Positions 11,351 to 22,411 of a stretch of DNA of 64,000 nucleotides are shown here, in pieces (positions within the stretch are counted from its first letter, which is position 1; each line of letters opens with the position of its first letter). The DNA comes from Iris pallida. Taxonomy: Eukaryota > Streptophyta > Magnoliopsida > Asparagales > Iridaceae. The translations under genes were made by a program, and so were the position numbers. The notes under the pieces were generated by a model, which saw only the letters and a list, made by a program, of their open reading frames with translations, was not told where the DNA came from and ran no database searches. The stretch is from contig JANAVB010044017.1 in assembly GCA_029216955.1 (NCBI GenBank), forward strand, positions 5,073,734 through 5,137,733, in the 5' to 3' direction.

Positions 11351-12286
11351 TGTTGGAGCTTTTATTTAGTCCCACATTGGAAAAGCATCATGAAGTGTAC
11401 CTCAATATATACTTTGTATGTGTTGTTGAGATATGCACATGGGGTGGTGACCCTAAGGAGGAAACCATGTGGATGATTTTACTAGGAGGTAAGGATAAGA
11501 CTCAATGTTAAAGCATTAATGCTATTTGCTATTGGAATTTATTCCATTGGAGCTAAGCCCTATAGAGGCTTAGCGACTCGGACTCATGAGACGTAATGTA
11601 GCATTTTGTTGGCATTTTGTTGGCGCATGGCGCACGTTGTGCGCAAGTGCGCGCGGGCACAGTTGGCACAACTGGCGCAGGTCGTGCAGATGGCGCACGC
11701 TGTGCGCCAATTGGCGCAGTCGTGTCTGTGCACGATTTGAACGGTTACGTAACGTTATGGGACAGTTATTCCCACGTCCCGAACATTACGTAGACTGTGC
11801 AGTTACTGCAAGCACCTATATATGGTTCTCTTTTCTCTCTCTCTCAGAACACAGAGTTCATAATTTCCTTTCGAATATTTCCAGAGTTAAGAGCAGAAAA
11901 GAGAGAAGCATAGGGAGCCCGTGCCGTGAGTAGTCAGAAGAGCAGTGTTCCAAAGTTCTCCGTCGAACTTGCTGGTTCCTGAAAGCTGTTCGTGTGGAGC
12001 GAATGAAGCTTTGAACGCCGGTGATCATTCACCCCAGCAGGCCGTTCTGTCATTTCACCCATTTATGTTCATCCACTTTTATCTCGTTCTAAATGAGAAC
12101 GTTTCCGATCTAATCTAAAAACGTGAGTGGACATTCATCGCTGCCACTACGAAACTTTTTGTACCTTCTTCGAAGTGTTACGATTGATTTCGTTTCTCAG
12201 AATCCTCCGGGATCTCTGTCGTGCACCTTCCTCGAAGTATTTCGTAAATCAGTTTTTCATCGAAAAATTACGTCCCGGGACTAACA
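11351..12286 (+). repeat. 5' LTR of copia element G
   Basis: It begins TGTTGGAGC and soon carries AGTCCCACATTGG, a common copia LTR opening. It ends GGGACTAACA just 23 bp before the gag ATG. A TATA box (TATATATG) is at 11817-11824, and a CT-rich start region with CAGAACACAG follows. A standard initiator-Met primer site is not visible after the LTR, so the end position is inferred from the terminal ACA and family pattern. Confidence 0.65.
11621..11723. repeat. GCGCRY motif field in LTR G
   Basis: About 100 bp packed with TGGCGCA, TGTGCGC, GCGCAC and GGCACA words, many overlapping their own reverse complement (TGCGCA, GTGCGCAC). It lies about 95-195 bp upstream of the TATA box at 11817, in the proximal promoter. 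The surrounding DNA has few CpGs. Confidence 0.75.
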
Positions 12287-12309
12287 ATCTCAAAGCTTAA
12301 TTTCACAAG

Positions 12310-13152
12310 ATGAAAAACTTTCGTGCCTCACTCATCAATCGTAACTTTAACATGTTAGAAAAATTTGATAGAGGGCACTATCAAGTATGGAAGAGGAAGG
12401 TTAGCCTCAATCTTCAACTTGCTGAAGTTGACCACGTGCTAACCGAAGAAGAATCGATTGTTCCAGAAAATGGGTCTGTAGCCGCAATTACTGCTGCTAC
12501 TAAAAATCAGACCAAATGGAGAAGGAAAAATAGCCTCTGTAGGCTTATAATCCTAAATGCTATGGAGGACTCCCTGGCAGAATCATACCCTAAGAAGACT
12601 ATTGCCAGAGAGATATGGGAGTCTCAGGAAAAACTTTACGAAGATGACAAAAATAGGAGCAAGATATTTATCGTTGAAAATTATCATAAGTGGTTCTTTG
12701 AAGACGAGAAATCTATGTTACCGCAGGTGAAAGAATTCCTGAAGCTGCGATAGAAGTTGGAAGTTGAGGGGATGCCTCTCACCGACAAATTTGTTGTTGG
12801 AGGGATCGTCTCTAAGCTCCCCGCCGGTTGGAGCAAATTTTATGCAAATATGCATAGAAAGAAATTAAAGATCAGTCTGGAAGATCTTCTGCAAGAAATT
12901 TACGTTGAGGACCAGATGAGGGCTCAACTGAAGGTGGACGCTCTGTCCAAACAGATGGCTAACGCCAATTTGGTCCACACCAAAAAATTCAAGGGAAAGC
13001 AGGCGACTTTCCACAGCAAGAAGAATGACACCAAAAATCTGAAAGTGAAGGGGACTTCTTTCAAGCAACAGAAGCCAAAATCCCATTTGGCTTGCTTCAA
13101 ATGTTGCAAGAAGGGCCACTTCAAGAGTGAATGCAAATCCATGCCCAAGTAA
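12310..13152 (+). pseudogene. Copia gag (element G)
   Basis: The ATG at 12310 opens a 281-codon frame with a single TAG at 12751-12753. The first half (KFDRGHYQVWKRK, WESQEKLYED) is the UBN2-type gag fold of plant copia elements. The second half ends with a CCHC zinc knuckle, CFKCCKKGHFKSEC, near 13093-13134, which binds the genomic RNA. Gag forms the virus-like particle in the cytoplasm. The start follows the LTR by only 23 bp, as in related elements. Apart from the one stop codon, the frame is well kept. Confidence 0.88.
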
Positions 13153-13199
13153 TCAGAGCAAGGTGAGCCTAGTAAGGTTTCAATGATCACTAACGTAAT

Positions 13200-14517
13200 T
13201 ACAATGATTACTTAGGTCACTGCGGTAGGGGCTGACTCTGACTGATGGGTAGACACTAGTGCCACCTGCCATGTTTGCTCAAGCAAGGAATGGTTCACCA
13301 CATACACACCAACTTTTGAAGTTGTTATGGTGGCGAACCAAGTACAAGCTGAACTGTAAGGGATCGGGACGGTGGTGTTGAAGCTGACTTCAGGAAAGTC
13401 TCTGACGCTTCAAGGTGTGAAGCATGTACCTGCTATCACAAAGGACCTGATCTCTGGAGGCATACTCTGTAACACAGGCCTAAGGATGGACATCAATGCT
13501 GGCCAGATGGTGATGTCCATAAAAGGAACATACTTCGGGAAGGCATTTTATACCGAAGGAATGTTTAAAATTTAGGTTGTAAATCAGTCCAATATTATTA
13601 ATACAATCGCTCATTCTGCTTATACTCTTGAGTTGTGGCATAATAGACTAGGAAATGTTCATTGTAAAAGAATAAACAGAATGTCTAGTCTAAGACTTAT
13701 CTCCAAATGTGGGGGAAAGGTAGAGAAATATGAAGTATGTGCTCAGACAATGATCACAAGGAAACCCTTTCCTCGAGTTAATAGAAGCACAGATCTTTTG
13801 GAGTTGGTACACTATGATATTTGTGACTTCAAACAATTCTCTACAAAGGCCGGGATGAAGTATTTTATAACCTTCATCGATGACTTCTCAAAAATACGCA
13901 TTCGTCTACCTGCTGAAAGCTAAAGACGAAGTGTTCGAGAAGTTCAAAGAGTTCAGGGCCGAGGCTGAACGGCAAACTGGACAACAACTCAAGAGAATAA
14001 GAAGTAATCGAGACGGAGAGTATCGGTCTCATGAATTCGCTTCGTTCTGCAAAGAACATGGAATTATCAACGAGACTACTGCTCTATACTCTCCTCAATC
14101 TAACGGAGTAGCAGAAAGGAAGAACAGAATGTTGACAAAAATGATAAACTCAATGATGTTGACTGCGGGTCTTCCAAAATACAACTCGAGAGAAGTTGCA
14201 TTGACGGCCACTTTTATTCTGAATAGAGTACCGCATGCAACTTCGGACGTTACTCCTCATAAACTCTGGTTCAAATTCAGACCTAACTTGAATATCTTTC
14301 GAGTGTGGGGGTGCTTGGCATATGTGAAGCTTCCTAATCTGAAGATTCAGAAGCTTGGGACAAGGACTACGAAGACGATCTTCTTGGGTTATGTTGAGAA
14401 GGGTGATGCTCAGAGATTTTTTGATATTGAGTCTAATCATATCATTGAATCTCGCGACGCAGAATATTTTGAAGATAAGTTTGCAAGGCACAAGAACATT
14501 GTTCTTGCGGATATTTC
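13200..14517 (+). pseudogene. Copia protease and integrase (element G)
   Basis: Protease: WVDTSATCHVC near 13246-13278 is the aspartic active-site region, and the usual tryptophan before it is a TGA stop. Another stop interrupts it near 13359. GAG-pre-integrase: LWHNRLGNVH near 13631. The zinc-binding CxxC is damaged (YEVC). Integrase core: YDICDF near 13814 carries the first catalytic Asp. A frameshift lies near 13885, and the frame 13880-14517 continues with RSNRDGEY and NGVAERKNR (catalytic Glu). It stops being copia sequence at 14517, where LTR F begins. Integrase would insert the cDNA, but this copy cannot be made intact. Confidence 0.85.
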
Positions 14518-15934
14518 TGTCACGACCAGCACCCAGTGTAGGGGCACGAGAAATGGATACGTCCTGCCTACGCCGCAGTGTCGACGGTAGAACGCTGTCC
14601 TAGGTTACTATCTAATCAACAACTCACGCAATTATATAATGTACTTATCAAAATCTCAACTCCGAACGGAGGACAAGTATAGATATAATGAAATCTCAAT
14701 CACAGTCTAAGCACGATAAGATAACACATAAGTTTATAACTAAAGACTAAACAACAACAAATATAAACTACTAAATAATAATATCCTAAACAAACTCAAA
14801 TACAAACTCATATCTCAAGTTATTACAATTCAAGTTCTAAAACATGAACACTAAACCAAGTCTACTAGCTAGTCTCCCGATCACTCCTGAGTGTCGGGGC
14901 CAAAGGTAGCTAAGCCATCTCCTGCTCCAAGGCAAGTAGGGCAAATGTCCTCAGGGCAATCATCTGTAATATTTTTAACAGGTCCAGTCAGGACAGGAAC
15001 GAGCACAACTCATCTAGAAATCTCAAGTAAATGATAGAGAACTATAAACCAGTTATAGACAGTTGTATTGATGAACATGGCAGTTTATATTTAGGTGATG
15101 ATGTAGAGAACAGTTAAGGTACAAGGAAAGTAAGGTAGCAAAACAAGAGAAGAAATATGGCAAGAAAGACTGTAAAATAAGCTAGCTGAACTAGAGTAAC
15201 ATGATAAGTCCAGACAGTACAATATAAGTCGAGTGTAATCCCAATGTGAGTCTAATACAAGATGAGTCGAATGTGATTCCAGTACAGTATAAGTCGAATG
15301 TGATTTTAATCATCGTTCTAATAAGGTGATTCGAATAAGGTGGTACGAATAATGATTCACATGATGTTCTAACAATGATTCGAATTAATTCTCCAAGTAT
15401 GTTTTAAAATACCGAGATCGACATGTAAACGATTGTAGGTAATACGACACACCACATACTGATCAGGTGAGGGATGGCTATCATACGAATATCATTCACA
15501 GAGGGATGATTCAAATAATAGAAAATGTCTACATGTCTAATCAGTATTTTTCGGTCCAATCTAATATAAATGAATCCATAATCCAACATATAAGACGAAT
15601 ACAAGTCCAACCAGCACATGAAGATGCGAATAGGTGGTTCGAATAGTTGAAGTTAGACCAGTAAGTATGTGTGTCGTATACATGAATTCAGAAAGCCAAT
15701 ACGTGTTGTAATAGAGAATTACATAGAACTAACTAAAACTGAAGTATAGTAGTTGACAAGTAAATGAAAGAACTATCAGAGAATGTACTCGCCTGATATC
15801 CTGAATGACTGATGTATATCAAATATCTGCACCGGAGTCATAATGTCCAAAATAGAGCAATGTGGGTTATGATATGTCCAGAATGATAATATAGAACATT
15901 ACGATACAATCTACATGATTTCTAGGCTAATCTA

Positions 15935-16141
15935 GGTCAAAGTCAAACTTGGTCAACTCTGGGTCAAACCAAGTCAACATCTAGTCAAACTAGGTCAACA
16001 ACAAGGCTATCTTGGTCAACTAGTCAAACTTAGGCTATCAAGGGTCAATTTGGTCAATGGTCAACTATTGGTCAACTTTAGGGTTGGTCAACTTTAGGGT
16101 TGGTCAACTAAGTTAATCTTAGTCAACTAAGTCAATTGGTC
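15935..16141 (-). promoter_or_regulatory. Cluster of about 17 TTGAC (W-box core) words in LTR F
   Basis: The plus strand has GTCAA about 17 times in some 205 bp, mostly as GGTCAAC or AGTCAAC. On the element's own strand these read TTGACC or TTGACT. TTGAC[C/T] is the established binding core for plant WRKY factors. Several copies form short tandem units (GGTCAACTTTAGGGTT twice near 16070-16095). A simple-repeat origin is also possible. Confidence 0.6.
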
Positions 16142-17080
16142 ACATTTAGGCTTTTGGTCATCTTGGTTTTAGTTAGCCTAGTCTAGGGTTTGGTCATTAC
16201 CTACCACACAAAGTTAACATCCTATACAAACCTCTAGACGATACTCTATACCCTATACCTAGATCATGTCATATACCATTTGTCAACTATATACAAGGTA
16301 TCCTCTTGGCCTCAATCTACATCCTCTCACAATCATATACCAATATCCATATATATATATACATCAATATATTACTATACTCACATAACCCTATATCCTA
16401 TATGTTACCTAGATGAATACCTTTAACATAAATATACATACCTATACCCATGAAGCTAAACTTTGCCTATTGATCGTATCTATACCTAAAATGTGTTAAA
16501 TTAAACTTCTCAAGCTAACCCATCCTCTATATTACAATACCTTGGTACTGAAAACCATCTCTTATGCCTACCTCACATGCCTACCCATATGTGTCTTTTT
16601 CAATAACCATTTCCATGTTTTACTTCACTAGGACATAACCCCCCACACTCTTCTAAATTGGTTCAGTTCTTGCTAACACACACACTCTGGAAAATACTGA
16701 ATAACACACCCTTGCTACCTGCTGCACCTATTCACTACCTTGCTTCTACAGTTGGCTGCTACTGCCTCTTCCACTTGCTATTACTACTGCTACTACCATC
16801 TGTTCTACTACTGCTGCTGCTGGCCATGCCAAAGCAATGCAAGGCTAAGTGCCCCTAACACCCCTCTGCTCCCTTATAACCTCACATATATCTATTACCT
16901 GCCTTGCCCTCAAAACCCCTTTATTAGATTACATATGTATACTCACACAACATATGATACTAACCCCAAACTAAAATAAGTATCAGACATTGACATTGCA
17001 TTCGAAAACCTACTTTATAGCATGCCTATGGCCCATGGCCAAGTGCCAAAATATAGGGTCTGTTTGAGTGATATCCAAGT

Positions 17081-17720
17081 GGTGTCCAAGTGTCCAGAGA
17101 GGTGTGTGTCACAGTGTGAATGGGTGTGTGTGTGTCTTAGCATGCAAGAGTGTCAAAGTGTTCGAGTGTGTCCCAAAGTAAAAGAAGTGAAGTGTCAACT
17201 AAAGTGTCAAGGCAATGATGTGAACATGTCAGAGTCTAGGGAAGTATCAAACATGTGTCCATGTGTCTATAAGTGTCCAACAAGTATCCTAAACAGGGTC
17301 CCTAACATGGTATCAGAGAATACAAGGTAGACAGTGTGCGTGTGTGTGTGGGTGTCGACTGACACTTGTGAGAGAGATTTCTCCTCGAATACCCAATAAA
17401 ATCCAACCAAACTTCGTGAGCCTCGTGTCAATGGTTGCCCCTACTCAACCCAACAGGTGGCACCCCATACTGTGTCATGTCTAGGGAGAAATGGACACAC
17501 AGTAGCAGGACAACACACAGTATCAGAACGCCCAGACACTGTATCGTACGGCCAGTTCAAGGCCTCGTGGACACGACACAGTATCCCAGCGTTCACGTGG
17601 TTGTGCACACGTGTTCGCAAGGTATAGGTCTAGGGACTGAACACCCTAATATGTATCTAGGTGTCGTGTCTAAACACGCGTATCAGAGCATGAAAATTCG
17701 TGTGTGTGTTGACAGTACAA
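17081..17720. repeat. GTGTC motif field in LTR F (left share)
   Basis: GTGTCCAAGTGTCC, GTGTGTGTC, AGTGTCAA, GACACAGTATC and similar words recur, many with a CpG (ACACGACAC, GACACGAC). The same field resumes at 48700-49040 on the far side of element C (GTGTCGACC, GTGTCC, GGACACGA). C therefore inserted inside the field. Confidence 0.65.
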
Positions 17721-17762
17721 ATTAGTGCGAGTCGATTTTCTCTCGGACCACTCGACGAAACC

Positions 17763-20695
17763 TGTCAAGCCCCAGAACCAGAATACCGGAGAGCGGGGGA
17801 GTGACTCAGCCAGCTACGTATTACGGGTAGATGAATATCGTATAATACGATCAATGCTGTCTAAAAGACAAGGGGTGCATACTACATGAAAGTCTCACTA
17901 GGGTTACTCAACATCTATTGTCTCAATTATTCAAACAAGAAAGAGTAAATAGAGAACATGTAAGATAAAGCAGTAAGGCATCCCAAACGCTTAGTCAAAA
18001 TGTTCTTGAGATCTGGCTTTACAAAAACATAGCCAGAGAATATAACAAGGTATACACAATCGTTATCAGCTGCAGTCTGACTTAGTTACAATTATGTAAA
18101 AGTAAGTGCAAGACAGTCCGACTAACATGTCGGTGCCAAGTGGTAAAATGTAAAGTAAGTAGCGAAAGGAGCAGGGAAGTAAAGATCCCACTCGTGTCCT
18201 CCTGCGATCATCCCTCTAATATTGACCATCTTGGAGGTAGAAGTTAGCTGAGTCCTCGAAAACTGGCTCTAAATCTGGCCATGCAAAACCAGAGAGATTA
18301 GACCTCTAATAGCAAGTACCACAAGGAAGCACGACATGAGAATTAAAAACCAATAAATAAGGGTTGAGAATATGATACATAGGTCTCTGCTTGCTACTGG
18401 GATTTCACACAACATCACGACACTTCAAGCCAGCTTTCCAACCAAACAAGGACAGAACTTGACCGGTCATGTCCTGAAATTCTGGTCATCTCAGTAGTTA
18501 ACAGAGTTGGTACAGTACGCAAACAAATCAATTTAACGGCAATACAACTACTACGGCTTGCTAACTGTGAGTTCCAAGTTATCCTAAAAATATACAATAA
18601 GGATTCCTCAGTTTTTACTATGCACAAGCAAGGCTAGTCTATCCAGTAATCAATTGGGCCAATCATGAATTAGACGAGTCCCAGCGGGACGCCCGTCATC
18701 AGTATACAGTAAATAAATATAAGCAGATACCGCTCCCTGCCCGTGTGATAGATTTGTAGTATCTGTGGGAACCAGCCGGCATGTCGGGACACTAATTGTC
18801 CCAATGATGGCTGTCATGTAAGAACTCGGGAATCCATTCTCTCCATGCAATCGTTATTTTATTTAACTTAGTCCCTATGTTAATTGAAATCCCATGCCGT
18901 GGATCATGGTCATTCAGGATGAGTACTTTCGTACAGAGTACGATATACATAACTCTACAACGATGCCCGTGCGGTTAGGTTATAGGTCTTACATAGCGTA
19001 ATACAACAATCAAACCTAGCCACGGAATAATCATGCCTTGACTGTAGAGTACACATGCCGCTTTTGTAGGAAATTAGTTGAAGCCTGCACGTGTCCATAT
19101 GTCAATGTTCGGGATCGGCTAGTCGATTGCATTGGTTTATAGTTAATATGAACGTGTCTCATTCAATTTCAATAAGACGACTAGCCAGCCTCTTAGTTCC
19201 AACTAGGAACGCATGATCAATCATTAGTCAAGGTAACAACTATTATCAATTGTGACAAGGCATGCAAGTCAAACCAGTATTTAGTATGGTCGAGTATATA
19301 ACTCTCAGGGTTAAATTCCAGTCATACTGGGTATCCATAAACCAATCGGGACATAGGGCATATTCCCCACCAAAATAAGTATTAAAATATTAGTATATCA
19401 TGATTATATCGAGTTCATGTCAAAAAGACGTAAGGATATTATAAGGGTGCCATGTACGCCTAAGGAGTACGTTCAATAAATTACGCTAAGCCAGAAGAGT
19501 ACGATCAATGAAATACGCGTAAAGGAAATTTACGCGTGAGGGAAGTTTACGCATGAAGGAATAAAGCTTACGCGTAAAGGAGCACACTCAATAAAGGAAT
19601 AAAATTGCGCGTAAAAACTCGTCTTATGCCAAGCCAGAGGAGTACGCGTAAAGAATAACGTCACGCATAAAAACTCGTATGCGTAAAGGATCAAGGTTTA
19701 TGCATGAATCTTGTACGCGTAAAAAGTCAGAGTTTACGCTTGTATGAATATGCGTAAAGGATAGTATTGCGTGTGTAAAGGAAGTACGCGTAAAAATAAC
19801 ATTATGCGTGAGCCATTGTACGCGTAAAGAATAACGTTACGCGTGAAACATTGTACATGTAAAAGAATAACATTGCGCGTAAACTTGTACGCGTAAAGAA
19901 TAATTTTACACGTAAATGAATATGCGTAAAGAATAATATTACGCGTAAAATATTGTACGCACAAAAGGAAGTACGCCAAGCCAGAGAAGACTTGTGTATT
20001 CCAGATTCACGCTGACACGAATGATCGTGGGCGTAGAGCTTGAAATTACACGGACACGTAAAACGAAGGCATAGAGAACATTTCGAACTCCAAATTTTGG
20101 TGAAACCTCAATCGAAGCCAAAAATGGGACTCCATATGTCAGAATGGTGTATAACAAAAATCTCAACGATCTGGACGACTCAAAATTTGGAAATAAGGAA
20201 GTTTGATAGATCAAAACCAATAAAATCCGAAAATGGTAATTTCTAGATCTACAAAAATAAGACTTCAAAATAAAAAATGTCAAGTTCTAATTTATCTTAG
20301 AATCACGGGAGGAAGCTAAATGAACCATAAAAATATGGGTTCTCGTGTGGAGCAAGATGTACTTACCTATGGGTTTGGTAGGTGGAGAGAGTTATGAGAA
20401 AGAAGAAGAGTAAATGAGAAGGAAAAGAAATGAAGAGAGAGAAAGGGTTGGGGCTTTAAATGAAGATGTGGTAGGTGGAGAGTTGGGTTCGGTTCATGAT
20501 GAACCATCAAAAATTTGAAAACAAACCAACCCAAGCCGAAACTAAGAGCAAAGCAAAAGCAGAAAATAAAATACAGAAAAATAATTAGCAAAAAATTAAA
20601 GGAATTAAATACAGAACAAATCATGATAAATATTAAATAAATACATTCAAGCAGTACACGTATTAAAATACGTATTCTGGGAACGGGGAGTGACA
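17763..20695 (-). repeat. 3' LTR of element C
   Basis: 2933 bp, TGTCAAGCCCC to GGAGTGACA on the plus strand. It contains the ACGCGTAAA field at 19455-19980. It is paired with 45776-48687. In the first 390 bp I counted about 16 differences, mostly transitions. Confidence 0.93.
19455..19980. repeat. ACGCGTAAA motif field (3' LTR of C)
   Basis: TACGCGTAAA and its variants (ACGCGTGA, TGCGTAAA, ACGCATGA) recur every 15-30 bp for about 500 bp. The core ACGCGT is its own reverse complement. On the element strand the field lies about 700-1250 bp from the LTR start, downstream of the likely promoter. Confidence 0.85.
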
Positions 20696-20710
20696 TCTCT
20701 ACCCTCCTTA
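20696..20710 (-). promoter_or_regulatory. Polypurine tract of element C
   Basis: On the minus strand TAAGGAGGGTAGAGA abuts the 3' LTR start TGTCAC. It is the RNase H-resistant primer for second-strand synthesis. Confidence 0.75.
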
Positions 20711-20867
20711 GAAAAATTTCGTCATCGAAATTTTAAATCCAAGCAGGATAGGAATATCAGGGCTAAACTAATCTAAGTACAACAATTTTAGCTAGCAAGC
20801 AATCATCTTACAATACCAATAGCAAGTAATATATCTCTGTTTATCAATCTACGTCATCATGTAATTT

Positions 20868-22411
20868 CTAATCATAGGGTGATAAGCATGAGGAATCAAG
20901 ATAATCAAGGTACATGGAAAGAGATATACCTTGTGAGTCAAATAGGTGCGGATACCGTGATCGGATACCATCCTCACGTTTCCACGTTGACTCTCCTAAG
21001 GAGTGATGACACCAAGTAACACGGACAAGGTTAATTGTTCGGTTCATGAGTATCTTCTTCCTTCGGTCCAAAATGGACATAGGCTGTTCCTCGTAAGACA
21101 GGTTGGTACCAACAACCAGTTCAGAATGATCGAGGATATGGCTTGGGTCCGATACATACCTACGCAACTAAGATACATGAAATACATCATGCACCTCTCG
21201 TAACGAAGGTGGAAGGGACAAACGATAAGCAACATCCCCTACCCTATAAAGGATAGCAAATGGGCCCACGTATCGCAGACTCAACTTCCCGTGAACCCGA
21301 AATCTAATGACCTCACGAGTAGGTGAGATCTGCAAAAACATATGGTCCCCAACAAAAAATTCTAGTGGCCTACGATGTTGGTCTGCCCAATGATGATGTC
21401 GATCTTGCGCAACTCGAAGTCGCTCTCTAATTTCCTTAATCACTTTAACCGTTTGAACAATCATTTCTGGGCCCAACATATTTCTCTCCCCGATATCGTC
21501 CCATACCAGTGGCGACCTACACTTCTTACCGTATAGTGCTTCGAATAGCGCCATCTGGATACTGGCTTGATAACTGTTGTTGTATGATAATTCGACTAAG
21601 TGTAGGTGATTCTTCCAAGACCCTCCAAAATCTAGGGTGCAAGCTCGTAACATATCTTCTAAAGTCTGAATTATTCTTTCTGATTGCCCATCCGTCTGTG
21701 GATGGTAAGCCGTACTAAATCTTAACTTGGTACCCAGACTATGATATAGACTCTTCCAGAAATACGATATAAAATAGGTATCTCTATCTGATACTATACT
21801 GACAGGGACCCCTTACTGCGTGACTATTTGTTGCATATACAACTCTGCCAACTTCTCCGTAGATTGCCCTACTATAAAAGAAAGAAAATGTGCCACCTTC
21901 GTAAGCCGATCTACTATCACCCAAATAGCATCCTTACCATTTGGTGATCTCGGTAAACCGGTCACAAAGTCCATGGTGATATGTTTCCATTTCCATTCCG
22001 GGATAGGGAACGGTTGTAATAATCCAGCTGGCCTTTGTTGTTCTGCCTTCACTTGCTGATATATTAAGCAACGAGAAACGAATCTAGCTATCTCTCTCTT
22101 CATTCCATTCCACCAGAAGTGCTGCTTGATATCTTTATACATTTTAGTCCCTCCGGGATGTATAGAATACTGAGAACTGTGGGCTTATGTCATAACCTCC
22201 TGTCTGATATCTCCACTTGGCACACATAGACGTGATCCAAATCTAAGTGTACCATCTTCATGAATTTTCATCTCCTTCCTGAGTCCTGACTCACATTCTA
22301 TCCTAAGCTTCTGAATCCTTGGGTCCTGTGCCTGAGCTGCCTTGATCCTGTCTACCAAGTCGGATTGGACTCGTAGACTTGCCAGAATTCCTATATCACT
22401 AGGAAGTATAA
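20868..22411 (-). pseudogene. Integrase and chromodomain of element C
   Basis: Minus-strand order: linker text ending EVMT then TAA near 22184, the zinc-binding HHCC region with its last Cys pair damaged (CLIYQQV), and catalytic core TMDFVTGLP near 21990. A stop follows at 21813. The SDRD region, GQSERIIQ and FEALYGKKCRSP then follow, and the frame 21168-21653 ends in VFHVS. A TAG at 21168 interrupts the frame before the chromodomain-like tail (ILDRRKKILMNRTINLVRVTWCHHS, read within 20868-21167; the key part is NLVRVTW). Chromodomains of Tekay-type integrases steer insertion to heterochromatin (family knowledge). The rest of pol lies at 42282-44200, beyond element D. Confidence 0.9.

Larger units (their letters stand above)
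14518..17762 (-). mobile_element. Solo LTR F, left part (its 3' end)
   Basis: F reads on the minus strand. This part carries its terminal GGTCGTGACA (plus strand TGTCACGACC at 14518). The other part is 48693-49954. The TSD is ATTTC (14513-14517) and ATTCC (49955-49959). After C is removed, F is about 4.5 kb and has no gag or pol, so I call it a long solo LTR. The end matches solo LTR H. It carries a GTCAA cluster and a GTGTC motif field. ORFs in it (for example 15404-15619 and 17022-17330) have no recognisable product. Confidence 0.75.

Noticed and set aside
17022..17330. Cys-rich 102-codon ORF (possible small secreted protein)
   Set aside because: The Cys codons come from the TGTGTC simple motif of LTR F. 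There is no signal peptide and no stable Cys pattern.
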